NCBI GenBank assembly: GCA_024404095.1
Contig: JAKSQO010000032.1
Location: 1-36,202, forward strand
DNA from: Clostridia bacterium
GTDB taxonomy: Bacteria > Bacillota > Clostridia > Oscillospirales > Acutalibacteraceae
Length of the DNA: 36,202 bases
Direction: 5' to 3'
Below, piece after piece: positions 24,856 through 32,735 of the stretch. The translations under genes were made by a program, and so were the position numbers. The first letter of the stretch is position 1. Every line of letters starts with the position of its first letter. The notes below the pieces were generated by a model. That model worked only from the letters and a program-made list of their open reading frames with translations. It did not search any database and had not been told where the DNA came from.

Positions 24856-25344
24856 TCATCCTTTCTTTTTTATGCGCTTAACAATATCATCATAAACTAC
24901 TTCGGGGACAAATTTGGAAACGTCACCGCCAAGCTCGCCAATCTGCTTGACAATGCTTGAAGAGAGGTACATATAATCAGCACCTGCTGTGACGAAAACC
25001 GTTTCAACATCGGGATTGAGTTGTTTGTTAGTCAATGCCTGCTGGAACTCATCCTCAAAATCGGAGACAGCTCGCAGACCTTTGACAATCGCATCCGCTT
25101 TGGTTATTCTTGCATAATCTGCAAGAAGACCCGCATAGAAATCGACACGCACATTTTTCATATTCTCTGTGCAACGTTTTATCAAGTCAACTCTTTCATC
25201 GGGAGTAAAGCATCCGACAGGCTTTTTGGGGTTAATCATTACAACAACGATAACCTCGTCAAAAAGCTTAGCCGCGCGCTGAATAACGCTGAGATGACCT
25301 TTTGTAATCGGGTCAAAGCTGCCGGGGCAGATGGCAAGACTCAT
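24856..25344 (-). CDS. coaD: Phosphopantetheine adenylyltransferase
   Basis: CoaD joins AMP to 4'-phosphopantetheine to form dephospho-CoA, the next-to-last step of CoA synthesis. The 162 residues are the usual length. The nucleotidyltransferase motif is PGSFDPITKGHLSVIQRA with the T/HxGH site at residues 14-17. KPVGCFTPDERVDLIKR, GLRAVSDFEDEFQ and YLSSSIVKQIGELGG are family signatures. It starts on the last base of rsmD (TAATG), the common rsmD-coaD pairing. Confidence 0.97.
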   Translation of the reverse strand: MSLAICPGSFDPITKGHLSVIQRAAKLFDEVIVVVMINPKKPVGCFTPDERVDLIKRCTENMKNVRVDFYAGLLADYARITKADAIVKGLRAVSDFEDEFQQALTNKQLNPDVETVFVTAGADYMYLSSSIVKQIGELGGDVSKFVPEVVYDDIVKRIKKKG

Positions 25345-25895
25345 TACTCATCCTCCCCTTCTCTGATTCTGTAAACCGTGATTGCAAGCTTACCGTATTT
25401 GTACTCACGGTAAATTGAAAATCTGCCGACATCCTTCGGCATTTCCTCGCCGTACGGATGCTCGCAGACAATCACGCCGCCGTCATTGACAGAATCAACA
25501 GCATACGGAAGTGCCGCCTGAAGAATTCCCTTTGAATAAGGGGGATCCATAAAAATTATATCGAATTTCTTTTTGTAATTCTTAAGAAAAGTTACCGCAT
25601 CAGTCTGCAAAACCGCTGAATTGCGGTGAAGACCTGTTGAGAGCAGATTCTGTTTTACAATCGCAACCGAATCCTTGCTCATATCCGTAAAGGTTGCGTA
25701 TGCCGCGCCACGACTGAGTGCCTCAATACCGAGCTGACCTGAGCCTGCGAACATATCGAGAACCTGTCTGCCTTCAATCTCAAACTGAATAATACTGAAA
25801 ATCGCTTCTTTAACTCTGTCAGTTGTCGGACGAACATCGTCACCCTCCAGAGTTTTGAGAACCCGACCTCGTGCAGTACCTGTAATAACACGCAT
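25344..25895 (-). CDS. rsmD: 16S rRNA (guanine-966-N2)-methyltransferase
   Basis: RsmD methylates a guanine in 16S rRNA of the assembled small subunit. The N-terminus MRVITGTARGRVLKTLEGD, the RPTTDRVKEAIFSI segment, the SAM site VLDMFAGSGQLGIEALSRGA (45-64) and the catalytic DPPY (117-120) are all present, and 183 residues is normal. It heads the rsmD-coaD-coiled-coil operon. A GGAGGGAG site lies upstream. Only a -10-like TATAAT and no clear -35 were found ahead of it. Confidence 0.95.
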   Translation of the reverse strand: MRVITGTARGRVLKTLEGDDVRPTTDRVKEAIFSIIQFEIEGRQVLDMFAGSGQLGIEALSRGAAYATFTDMSKDSVAIVKQNLLSTGLHRNSAVLQTDAVTFLKNYKKKFDIIFMDPPYSKGILQAALPYAVDSVNDGGVIVCEHPYGEEMPKDVGRFSIYREYKYGKLAITVYRIREGEDE

Positions 25896-25938
25896 GAGTC
25901 AAAGCTCCCTCCTAAGTATAAATATTTACATTATATTA

Positions 25939-27786
25939 TCACATTTTTGACTGCTCGTTGTCAATATTTTTTCTGAAATAATCATAAATTTTCTGCGCCG
26001 TCGAGCGGTTAATTCCCTCAGCTTTGCAAAGTTCGTCGACATCTGCCGATTTAATGGCGGAAATCGTCTTGAAATGCTTCAGCAGAGCCTTGCTCTTTTT
26101 CTCGCCGACACCCTCAATTTTTGTAAGCGTGCCGCTGAGTGAGGATTGCTTGTGCTTCGTCTTGTGGTATGAAATAGCGAAACGGTGAACCTCCTCCTGG
26201 ATTGTGGAAACAAGTGTAAATGCCTGACGTTTAGAATTTATCGCAATTTCACCGCCGTCAGACGCAATCGCCCTTGTGCGGTGCTTGCCGTCCTTGACCA
26301 TACCGTAAACAGGAATGTCAAATCCAAACGCTCTGACAATCGGCAGAACCGCATTCACCTGACCGATACCACCGTCAAGCAGAATCAAATCGGGCAGAAT
26401 TCCGAAGCCCTCGCCGCTGTCCTTTTCCTCAATATATCGGTTCAGTCGGCGTGAAATAACCTCAGCCATTGAGCCGTAATCGTCCTGACCATCAAAGCCC
26501 TTTATCGCAAATCTGCGATAGTTTTTCTTAAACGGCAAGCCGTTTTTAAACACAACCATACCTGCGACATTGTCGCTTCCTGCGGTATGTGAAATATCGT
26601 AGGATTCTATCATAACGGGCGGCTTTGGCAGATTCAGCATTCGTGCAAGCTCGTCAAGAGCCGCTGTTGTCTTTCCGCTTCTGCCCATACTTAAACCGAG
26701 CTTCTGCGAAGCATTGTTGCGGCACATTGTAACAATCTCAAGCTGTCTGCCCCTCTGAGGGATAACAAGCTCAACCTTTCGACCTGCTGTCTGCGTAAGC
26801 CATTCGCCCAAAAGCTCCTCGTCGTCAACCTCGCCGTCAACCGTTACACGGCGCGGAACATTTCTGCCCATTGAGTAAAATCTGATAATCAGTTCACGCC
26901 TTGCCTCGGGCAAAGAATCAATATCATTGAGAATAAACCATTCGTTGTCACGCAGTCTGCCGTCACGGAAGCGAAGAACAGAAAGGCAGAATTTCTCTTC
27001 CGACTGAGCAATCGCAAAAACATCCTGCTCCTTTACGTCCGAACCTACAACCTTCTGCTTTTCGTTGACTTTTTTGATTGAATTTATCCTGTCACGCAGC
27101 TTCGCCGCACGTTCAAAGTCGAGATTTTCCGCCGCTTCTTCCATTTCCGCGGTAAGCTCGGCAACAATTTTTCCGCTGTCACCCTGCAAAAATTTCAGCG
27201 CAGAGTTTACCGCCTCGTTATAATCCGCACAATTGATTTTTCCTGCACACGGAGCGGAGCATTGCTTTATAAAATAATTAAGGCACGGACGTCCTTTGCC
27301 GATTTCTTTTGGGAAACTTTTTCCGCATTGAGGGAGCATAAAAATTTTCAGCGCCTCATCCACCGAATTGGTAACGCTGAATGAGCTTGTGTACGGACCG
27401 ATATAACGTGCTCCGTCATCAGCAATCTGCTTGACTGCGCTTATCTTCGGCCAGTCACCCTTCGTGACACGGATATAACTGTAACCCTTATCATCTTTTA
27501 ATAATATATTGTATTTGGGAGAATACTGCTTAATGAGCGAGCACTCAAGCACAAGTGCTTCAAACTCGCTGTCGGTAAGAATGTAGTCAAAATCAAAAAC
27601 ATTTTCAACCATCTTTCGCACCTTGACGGTATGGTTGTTCTGCGAACCGAAGTATTGGCTTACACGATTTTTCAGTGCCTTCGCTTTGCCTACATAAATT
27701 ATCTCGCCCTTTGTATTTTTCATCAGATACACACCGGGGGTCAGCGGCAGCTGCATCGACTTTTTTCTCAGTTCTTTAATATCCAC
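25939..27786 (-). CDS. uvrC: Excinuclease ABC subunit C
   Basis: UvrC makes the two cuts around bulky DNA lesions with UvrB. The 615 residues start with the GIY-YIG nuclease domain (TPGVYLMKN, YVGKAKALKNRVSQYF). The UvrB-binding UVR motif lies around 205-240 (AEENLDFERAAKLRDRINSI), preceded by a Cys cluster (CLNYFIKQCSAPCAG). The RNase H-like second nuclease shows MIESYDISHTAGSDNVAGM and LPDLILLDGGIGQVNAV. A helix-hairpin-helix end (TLTKIEGVGEKKSKALLKHF) follows. The start is GTG with AAGGTGG seven bases upstream. It has no close operon partner. Confidence 0.97.
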   Translation of the reverse strand: MDIKELRKKSMQLPLTPGVYLMKNTKGEIIYVGKAKALKNRVSQYFGSQNNHTVKVRKMVENVFDFDYILTDSEFEALVLECSLIKQYSPKYNILLKDDKGYSYIRVTKGDWPKISAVKQIADDGARYIGPYTSSFSVTNSVDEALKIFMLPQCGKSFPKEIGKGRPCLNYFIKQCSAPCAGKINCADYNEAVNSALKFLQGDSGKIVAELTAEMEEAAENLDFERAAKLRDRINSIKKVNEKQKVVGSDVKEQDVFAIAQSEEKFCLSVLRFRDGRLRDNEWFILNDIDSLPEARRELIIRFYSMGRNVPRRVTVDGEVDDEELLGEWLTQTAGRKVELVIPQRGRQLEIVTMCRNNASQKLGLSMGRSGKTTAALDELARMLNLPKPPVMIESYDISHTAGSDNVAGMVVFKNGLPFKKNYRRFAIKGFDGQDDYGSMAEVISRRLNRYIEEKDSGEGFGILPDLILLDGGIGQVNAVLPIVRAFGFDIPVYGMVKDGKHRTRAIASDGGEIAINSKRQAFTLVSTIQEEVHRFAISYHKTKHKQSSLSGTLTKIEGVGEKKSKALLKHFKTISAIKSADVDELCKAEGINRSTAQKIYDYFRKNIDNEQSKM

Positions 27787-27810
27787 ATTCTCACCACCTT
27801 TTTATTTAAC

Positions 27811-27837
27811 AAAAAAGGCCGCCCTCTGGCAGCCTTT
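27811..27837 (-). terminator. Terminator after the HPr-like gene
   Basis: On the minus strand AAAGGCTGCC pairs with GGCGGCCTTT (one G-T wobble) around a 4-base loop, followed by TTTTTT. It lies between the HPr-like stop and the uvrC start. Confidence 0.85.
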
Positions 27838-27849
27838 CTACAAACTAAA

Positions 27850-28113
27850 TTACATTGTAAATCCGGAATTTACAAGCTTAACAAGCTCATCAACCGCCTG
27901 CTCCTCATCAGGGCCTGCTGCAATAACCTTAATACCTGTACCGCCATCGATTCCGAGTGAAAGTACACCGAGAAGGCTCTTTGCGTTTACACGGCGCTCT
28001 TCCTTTTCAATCCATATAGATGACTTAAAACAATTAGCTTTCTGAATGAAAAATGTTGCAGGGCGTGCGCTTAAGCCCACCTGATTCTGAACAGTTACCT
28101 CTTTCTCAAACAT
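27850..28113 (-). CDS. HPr-like protein with Ser at position 15 (Crh-like)
   Basis: An HPr-fold protein of 87 residues. In HPr, His15 takes phosphate from enzyme I of the sugar phosphotransferase system; here the site reads GLSARPATFF with Ser15. Ser46 is kept in context (NAKSLLGVLSLGI), the site used by HPr kinase. This combination resembles Bacillus Crh, which lacks His15 and works only as a CcpA cofactor in carbon catabolite control. Sugar transport is therefore unlikely. The ATG at 28113 is preferred to a TTG at 28131 that overlaps the GGGAG site. It has its own promoter and terminator. Confidence 0.88.
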   Translation of the reverse strand: MFEKEVTVQNQVGLSARPATFFIQKANCFKSSIWIEKEERRVNAKSLLGVLSLGIDGGTGIKVIAAGPDEEQAVDELVKLVNSGFTM

Positions 28114-28170
28114 AGCTTTTCTATCTCCCAACCAAAAACAAAATATGCCGTAAATATCAGCTCAGTAGTT

Positions 28171-28198
28171 ATTATATCACAAAACTAATCAACGTCAA
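28171..28198 (-). promoter_or_regulatory. Promoter of the HPr-like gene
   Basis: TTGACG (28193-28198) and perfect TATAAT (28171-28176) are 16 bases apart on the minus strand, about 58 bases before the ATG. No cre site was recognised. Confidence 0.7.
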
Positions 28199-28319
28199 CA
28201 AATAAACTTCACTTTGAAAATAATTCGTTGCGGATTCCAAATGTACCGATTTTATAAAGTCTTTGTTTGTGCAAATTGTCTATGGTCACAAATGGGTTTT
28301 AATGCATTTTTACTATTTT

Positions 28320-29054
28320 TTATTCGCTGCTTTTAAGCTTTTTAAGAAATTCCTTGTCTTTTTTGTCCAATTCTGCGTTCTCAAGCATCTCTGGTCTGCG
28401 TTCAAGCGTTCGCATAATCGACTGCTCTCTGCGCCATTTTGTGATATTTGCATGATGCCCCGTCAGAAGAACATCAGGCACTTTTTTCTCATGCCACTCA
28501 TACGGACGTGTGTACTGCGGATACTCAAGAAGCGAGTTGTAATGGCTCTCCTGCTCAAAAGCTTCATCGCTTGCAAGCACACCCGGAAGCATTCTCGTAA
28601 TACTGTCGGCAAGTACAAGCGCAGGCAGTTCGCCACCTGTAAGAACATAGTCGCCAATTGAAATTTCTTCGTCAACAAGCTCTTCAATCACACGCTCGTC
28701 AATGCCCTCATAGTGACCGCAGAGGATTGCAATATTATCAAGCTTTGCAAGCTCCTTCACCCTCGACTGAGAGAGTGTTTTGCCCTGCGGTGACATATAA
28801 ATCAGATGCGGTCTTTTGCCGATTTTTTCTGTAAGCGCTGTAAAGCAGTCAAATATCGGCTGACATTGCATAATCATACCTGTTCCGCCGCCGTACGTTG
28901 TGTCGTCAACTCTTCGGTGCTTATCAGTCGAAAAATCTCTGATATTTATACAGTTTATCTCAACAAGCTCCGCCTCGCGCGAACGACCGATAATACTTTC
29001 GTCAAGCACACGCTCGCACATCTCAGGGAACAATGTCATAATGTCAATTCTCAT
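28320..29054 (-). CDS. trmD: tRNA (guanine-37-N1)-methyltransferase
   Basis: TrmD methylates G37 next to the anticodon of several tRNAs and prevents +1 frameshifting. The trefoil-knot SAM domain has GGGTGMIMQCQPIFDCF, ILCGHYEGIDERV and SIGDYVLTGGELPALVLADS, and the C-terminal domain has HYNSLLEYPQYTRP. The length of about 244 residues fits. The ATG at 29054 starts MRIDIMTLFPEM; an upstream TTG at 29060 is less likely. It overlaps the end of rimM by 11 bases, so the two are coupled. Confidence 0.97.
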   Translation of the reverse strand: MRIDIMTLFPEMCERVLDESIIGRSREAELVEINCINIRDFSTDKHRRVDDTTYGGGTGMIMQCQPIFDCFTALTEKIGKRPHLIYMSPQGKTLSQSRVKELAKLDNIAILCGHYEGIDERVIEELVDEEISIGDYVLTGGELPALVLADSITRMLPGVLASDEAFEQESHYNSLLEYPQYTRPYEWHEKKVPDVLLTGHHANITKWRREQSIMRTLERRPEMLENAELDKKDKEFLKKLKSSE

Positions 29055-29562
29055 CGTCAAAAATACCTTTCAGCGGTCGGATAACAACCTTGTCATTTGC
29101 AACATCAGCGCTTATTACAACATCGGGAATGGCAGGAATCAGGTATTCCTTTCCGTCCTTTTCGATGTGCCAGACATCATTTGCACCTGTTTCACTTACA
29201 TCGCTCAGCGTACCGTAGCAGATGTTTTCATTGTCAGCATCATATACCTTGCACCCGATAAGCTCCTCAATAAAATATGAGCCTTCGGCAATTTTGGCGT
29301 CCGCACGTCTGATATAAAGCACCCGGTTGCGCAGAGCGGAAGCCGCGTCAACGGTGTCAACTCCCTCAACCTTGACAATAACCACGTTGCCGTGCGGGCG
29401 GGCAGAAACCACCTTTACGCTTTTTTCGCCCCTGTTGTCATAATATAATGTTTTGAACTGCTTAAGAAATTCGGGAGAATCCGCCCACGGATTAACACGC
29501 ATTTCACCGCGCACACCGTGTGTGCCGACAATCTGTCCGACTTCAAGAAATTCTTTAATCAT
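29044..29562 (-). CDS. rimM: 16S rRNA processing protein RimM
   Basis: RimM helps assemble the head of the 30S subunit. The protein starts MIKEFLEVGQIVGTHGVRGE, the RimM N-terminal domain, then RVNPWADSPEFLK; the PRC-barrel domain has YFIEELIGCKVYDADNE and WHIEKDGKEYLIPAIPDVV. The open frame extends to 29655, but only the ATG at 29562 has AAAGG upstream and matches the family start, giving 172 residues. The usual neighbours rpsP and khpA are not seen here; the gene has its own promoter. Confidence 0.95.
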   Translation of the reverse strand: MIKEFLEVGQIVGTHGVRGEMRVNPWADSPEFLKQFKTLYYDNRGEKSVKVVSARPHGNVVIVKVEGVDTVDAASALRNRVLYIRRADAKIAEGSYFIEELIGCKVYDADNENICYGTLSDVSETGANDVWHIEKDGKEYLIPAIPDVVISADVANDKVVIRPLKGIFDDEN

Positions 29563-29592
29563 AAAAATTTTCCTTTGCAAATTGATAGATAT

Positions 29593-29621
29593 ATTGTAAC
29601 GGTTTTCCGTATATTTTGCAA
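29593..29621 (-). promoter_or_regulatory. Promoter of rimM-trmD
   Basis: TTGCAA (29616-29621) and TACAAT (29593-29598) are 17 bases apart on the minus strand. It follows the terminator of the upstream gene and gives a short leader to the rimM ATG. Confidence 0.6.
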
Positions 29622-29640
29622 CCTGTTTAAGACAATTTAA

Positions 29641-29667
29641 AGACCCTGCCGACATTCGGCAAGGTCT
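29641..29667 (-). terminator. Terminator after the zinc-ribbon membrane protein
   Basis: On the minus strand AGACCTTGCCGA pairs with TCGGCAGGGTCT (one G-T wobble) around ATG, a 12-bp stem, followed by a short T run that is then broken by A. The stem is strong and the T tract weak. Confidence 0.65.
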
Positions 29668-29680
29668 GATTTGTCTTTTC

Positions 29681-30511
29681 TTATTCTGCTGTTACTCTGT
29701 ACTCAGCAATCTTATCCTTGATTTCTTCGAGAGCCTTAAGGTCATACTTCTTAACACCAAACTGCTCAACGAATGTTTCATAGGGAACACTGTCAACAAA
29801 GCTCTGCTTGTACTTAACATTAACACCCTTCTTCTTTATTACAATGTTAATTGCAAGAACAAGAAGGAAACCTGCGATTACGCAATATGCGCCGAACTGA
29901 ACACCGCCGTCAACAACGCTTGGAAGTACCTTTGTGATACCGCCGATAAACTGGTTGTAAGTAATGATTGCAGCAACTGTTGAAACCATACCCACTACTG
30001 AGAAAATCACGTTTCTGATAAAACCGTGAGGTGAGCATGAGAGGAAGCTGAGAATCAGCTCAAGCAGCGCACAAACAACTGCAATAGCAACGGTAACGAT
30101 TGATGCGAACAGCATAATCATACTCTTGCCGAGAATCGGTGAACCGAGCATAACAAAAAGTCCGTCAAAATCCATTGCGCTAACTTTGTTGTAAATTTCA
30201 ATCGCATTGATTGTTGTTGTAGTATCAAAATAAGGACCGACAACATGAAGCTTTGCAAGCGGAAGGAAGAACATTCCGACAGCGAGTGCAAGAAGAACAA
30301 TTCTTACAATAGTAAGAGCACTGCCTGCCATTGAAGCCTTTGCACGGTCAATTCTCTGCTGTGTCTTTGCGTGCTCAAGCTCTGCATTGATAGCGTCAAC
30401 TTCAAGTCTTTCTTCAATTTTATAATATAAAAGGTTAACTCCGCATTTAGGGCAAGTGGGCTTCAAATCTGTAAGCTTCAGATTTTTTCCGCACTTAGGA
30501 CAAACTGCCAT
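29681..30511 (-). CDS. Membrane protein with an N-terminal zinc ribbon, unknown function
   Basis: The ATG at 30511 (GGAGGAG upstream) starts MAVCPKCGKNLKLTDLKPTC; the two CPKCG pairs form a zinc ribbon at about residues 4-24. After a charged helical stretch come at least four hydrophobic segments (about 65-84, 120-145, 150-170, 195-220), then a soluble C-terminal tail. It resembles the many Firmicute zinc-ribbon membrane proteins with no assigned role. It has its own promoter (30550-30578) and terminator, so it is transcribed alone. Confidence 0.72.
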   Translation of the reverse strand: MAVCPKCGKNLKLTDLKPTCPKCGVNLLYYKIEERLEVDAINAELEHAKTQQRIDRAKASMAGSALTIVRIVLLALAVGMFFLPLAKLHVVGPYFDTTTTINAIEIYNKVSAMDFDGLFVMLGSPILGKSMIMLFASIVTVAIAVVCALLELILSFLSCSPHGFIRNVIFSVVGMVSTVAAIITYNQFIGGITKVLPSVVDGGVQFGAYCVIAGFLLVLAINIVIKKKGVNVKYKQSFVDSVPYETFVEQFGVKKYDLKALEEIKDKIAEYRVTAE

Positions 30512-30549
30512 TATGACTCCTCCAGTCAAAAGTACAATATAACAAAAGT

Positions 30550-30578
30550 ATTTTATCACATTGTTTCGGATAAATCAA
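30550..30578 (-). promoter_or_regulatory. Promoter of the zinc-ribbon membrane protein
   Basis: TTGATT (30573-30578) and TAAAAT (30550-30555) are 17 bases apart on the minus strand, about 38 bases before the ATG. Confidence 0.55.
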
Positions 30579-30603
30579 GAACTTTTACTTTAATTTACAT
30601 AAA

Positions 30604-31323
30604 TCAGATAAATCCGCCGTCAACACCCAGAATCTGACCTGTTATAAAGCTGTTCGCACTATCAGCAAAAAATGCCACAGCGCGGGCAATATCCTGCGGT
30701 GTTCCGATTCTGCCGACAGGAGTTTCCTCCCGCAGCTGATTCATTGTTTCCTCATCAAAGCCTTTATTCATCGGGGTATCAATAACACCGGGCGCAATGC
30801 AGTTGACGGTTATGCCGGACGGAGCAACCTCGCGTGCAAGAGCCTTGGTCATACCTATAACCGCCGCCTTTGAAGCCGAATAATGCACCTCGCAGGAAGC
30901 ACCAACCACGCCCCACATAGATGAAATGTTGATTATTCTGCCGTACTTGTTATGAATCATATCCGGCAAGGCACATTGACAGCAATTGAAAACGCTCCGC
31001 ACATTGCAGTCAAACATACGGTCATAATCAGCCTGAGTTATGTCTGTAAAAAGCTTCTGCTGTGCAACACCTGCATTGTTCACAAGCACATCAACCGAGC
31101 CGAAATGCTTTTTTGCCTCGCCAAAAAGATACTTTGCTCCTTCGGGTGTTGAAACATCCGACTGAACGGCTATTGCTTTTTCACCGAGTGATTCTGCAAG
31201 TGCCGCCGCTTCAGCCTCACTTGTATTGTAATTTATTACAACATTGTATCCCATATCGGCAAAAAGCGCAGCTGTCGCTGCGCCTATTCCTCTTGCCGAA
31301 CCTGTAATTACCGCCGTGCTCAT
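30604..31323 (-). CDS. SDR-family oxidoreductase (FabG-like)
   Basis: A classical short-chain dehydrogenase: cofactor site VITGSARGIGAATAALF, NNAG motif VDVLVNNAGVAQQ, catalytic Ser in NISSMWGVVGA, Tyr-x3-Lys in VHYSASKAAVIG, and the closing ITGQILGVDGGF. The length of 239 residues and the sequence look like FabG (3-oxoacyl-ACP reductase), but no fatty-acid genes lie nearby, so the substrate is unknown and it may be another reductase. The start overlaps the stop of the lipoprotein gene by one base, so the two are co-translated. Confidence 0.88.
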   Translation of the reverse strand: MSTAVITGSARGIGAATAALFADMGYNVVINYNTSEAEAAALAESLGEKAIAVQSDVSTPEGAKYLFGEAKKHFGSVDVLVNNAGVAQQKLFTDITQADYDRMFDCNVRSVFNCCQCALPDMIHNKYGRIINISSMWGVVGASCEVHYSASKAAVIGMTKALAREVAPSGITVNCIAPGVIDTPMNKGFDEETMNQLREETPVGRIGTPQDIARAVAFFADSANSFITGQILGVDGGFI

Positions 31324-32324
31324 TACATGCCCATGCTTCCGAGGAGATTTGGATCAAGCTCTGTGTAGCCCTTGAGTGAGAAGAGCTTGCTGTCAACATT
31401 GCCTGAGAAAGTGTTGATTTCATAAACCATCTTCTCATCCTCACCGATGCACTCGTAACGCTTCCAGTCGTTTCCGTCGAAGTAATACTTCATTACTGTG
31501 CCGTCATCAGTCTTGTACTCTTCGCAGGTGTATGTCTTAGTGCCAACCTTAACCTTTGATGAACCGACATAAGAAGCACCGTTGTCCGAAATCTGGCCGA
31601 ACGCACTGAATATCTCAGAGAATTCTCCGTTTGCATCAGGATATTTGAAATATACATTCTTGACTGTAAGAACATTGGGAAGAATGATATAAGCGGTTTT
31701 ATCCATATAAACCATTCTCATATCCGCACCGTTCATATTGAATGACGCATACATTTTGTCACCGTCAAAAGCAATTTTCATCGGGCTCTTCTGATTGCCC
31801 GATACTGTGTTCATGTCAATAGTGAACTTGCCCGTCTTGATAACATCCTGAACCTTCGACTTGAAGAGAGTCGTCTTTTTAATAGTTGTTCCCTCTTTAT
31901 AAAGGTCTTTGTCAGCAGCAGTTATATCAAGGAAGCTGTCCTCGTTGAATGCCTTTGAAACATCGGGATTGATACCGATTGTAGTTGTTTTCTTATTATC
32001 TTCCTTCTTGTTGTTTTCTTTCTTGTCCTCAGCTTTTGCGTCATTCTTGGCATTATTGTCATTTGTTGCGTTCTCGGCTTTTTCTTTTGCCTTGTCAGCC
32101 TTTTCCTTCTTCTCAACTTCCTTGAAAGAAAGAACAGATGTTACAACCTCGCCCGAAGCGTCAGTAACTTCCTTACCGTCCTTATCGGTCACCGCAACAT
32201 ATACCTGACCGTCTTTATTTGTTTTTGTTTCGGCATCGGCAAGATCGCCGCCCTTTTTAGAGCAGGCAGAAAATGATAAAGCAACCATTAAAGCCGATAA
32301 AACAATACACAAACCTTTTTTCAT
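31323..32324 (-). CDS. Lipoprotein with Lys/Asn/Asp-rich linker, unknown function
   Basis: MKKGLCIVLSALMVALSFSAC is a lipoprotein signal with the lipidated Cys at residue 21, so the protein sits on the outer face of the membrane. A highly charged low-complexity region at about 66-115 (repeats of Lys, Glu, Asn, Asp) precedes a globular domain of about 200 residues that resembles the LolA/LppX-like fold of some Firmicute lipoproteins in its pattern of strands (KIAFDGDKMYASFNMNGADM). No catalytic motif is seen. It heads a two-gene unit with the SDR enzyme. It is an unusual pairing. Confidence 0.75.
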   Translation of the reverse strand: MKKGLCIVLSALMVALSFSACSKKGGDLADAETKTNKDGQVYVAVTDKDGKEVTDASGEVVTSVLSFKEVEKKEKADKAKEKAENATNDNNAKNDAKAEDKKENNKKEDNKKTTTIGINPDVSKAFNEDSFLDITAADKDLYKEGTTIKKTTLFKSKVQDVIKTGKFTIDMNTVSGNQKSPMKIAFDGDKMYASFNMNGADMRMVYMDKTAYIILPNVLTVKNVYFKYPDANGEFSEIFSAFGQISDNGASYVGSSKVKVGTKTYTCEEYKTDDGTVMKYYFDGNDWKRYECIGEDEKMVYEINTFSGNVDSKLFSLKGYTELDPNLLGSMGM

Positions 32325-32456
32325 TATGTATTACCTCCACAGGTGATTTCATTCGACAGGCATCCCTGCCGTCTATAATAAGATTACAATATTTGAGCAA
32401 TAAAATCAAGTGAATTATTTGTAAATTATTTTTTATAAAATAATAAACGAAAGGTA

Positions 32457-32485
32457 TTGAATTTTAATAAGTAATATATTATAAT
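32457..32485 (+). promoter_or_regulatory. Promoter of the tRNA-Thr gene
   Basis: TTGAAT (32457-32462) and perfect TATAAT (32480-32485) are 17 bases apart, about 15 bases before the tRNA. This gives a very short leader, as is common for single tRNA genes. Confidence 0.65.
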
Positions 32486-32500
32486 AATGCACACAGAAAT

Positions 32501-32576
32501 GCTGGTATGGCTCAGTTGGTAGAGCAGCGCATTCGTAATGCGCAGGTCATCGGTTCGAGTCCGATTACCAGCTCCA
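32501..32576 (+). tRNA. tRNA-Thr(CGU)
   Basis: The acceptor stem pairs GCTGGTA (32501-32507) with TACCAGC (32566-32572), followed by discriminator T and encoded CCA. The anticodon arm GCGCA-TTCGTAA-TGCGC (32527-32543) has anticodon CGT at 32534-32536, read as CGU, so it decodes ACG threonine codons. The T arm ATCGG-TTCGAGT-CCGAT is perfect, and the D arm contains AGTTGGTAGAGC. The gene is intact and has its own promoter and terminator. A tyrosine recombinase gene lies convergent downstream. Confidence 0.97.
32550..32576 (+). other. Probable attachment core (attL) in the tRNA-Thr 3' end
   Basis: Tyrosine recombinases often integrate into the T arm and 3' end of tRNA genes and leave the gene intact. 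The recombinase starts convergent to the tRNA from 34118 to 32736, and the region beyond is phage-like. A second copy of the tRNA 3' end is not present in this window, so the exact core cannot be confirmed. Confidence 0.35.
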
Positions 32577-32615
32577 AGCCGCAACCCTTTATACTCTAAG
32601 GGTTGCGGCTTTTTC
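32577..32615 (+). terminator. Terminator of tRNA-Thr
   Basis: A 13-bp perfect stem (AGCCGCAACCCTT with AAGGGTTGCGGCT, 32577-32589 and 32598-32610) is followed by TTTTT, right after the CCA end. Confidence 0.9.
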
Positions 32616-32697
32616 TTTTGCTGTTTTTAGGTGTTAAAAAATTGCTTAAATTGCCCTTTGGACATTATTATCATAAAACGGGTATAATTTTGCATTT

Positions 32698-32721
32698 CCT
32701 CGGATGATTAATCGTCCGAGG
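32698..32721. repeat. Inverted repeat after the integrase
   Basis: CCTCGGA (32698-32704) pairs with TCCGAGG (32715-32721), with GATTAATC symmetrical between them. It lies just past the integrase stop. It lacks a T run, so it is a weak terminator or a protein-binding site. A TATAAT on the plus strand (32683-32688) lies just before it, but no good -35 is present. Confidence 0.45.
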
Positions 32722-32735
32722 ATTTATTGAAGAAT

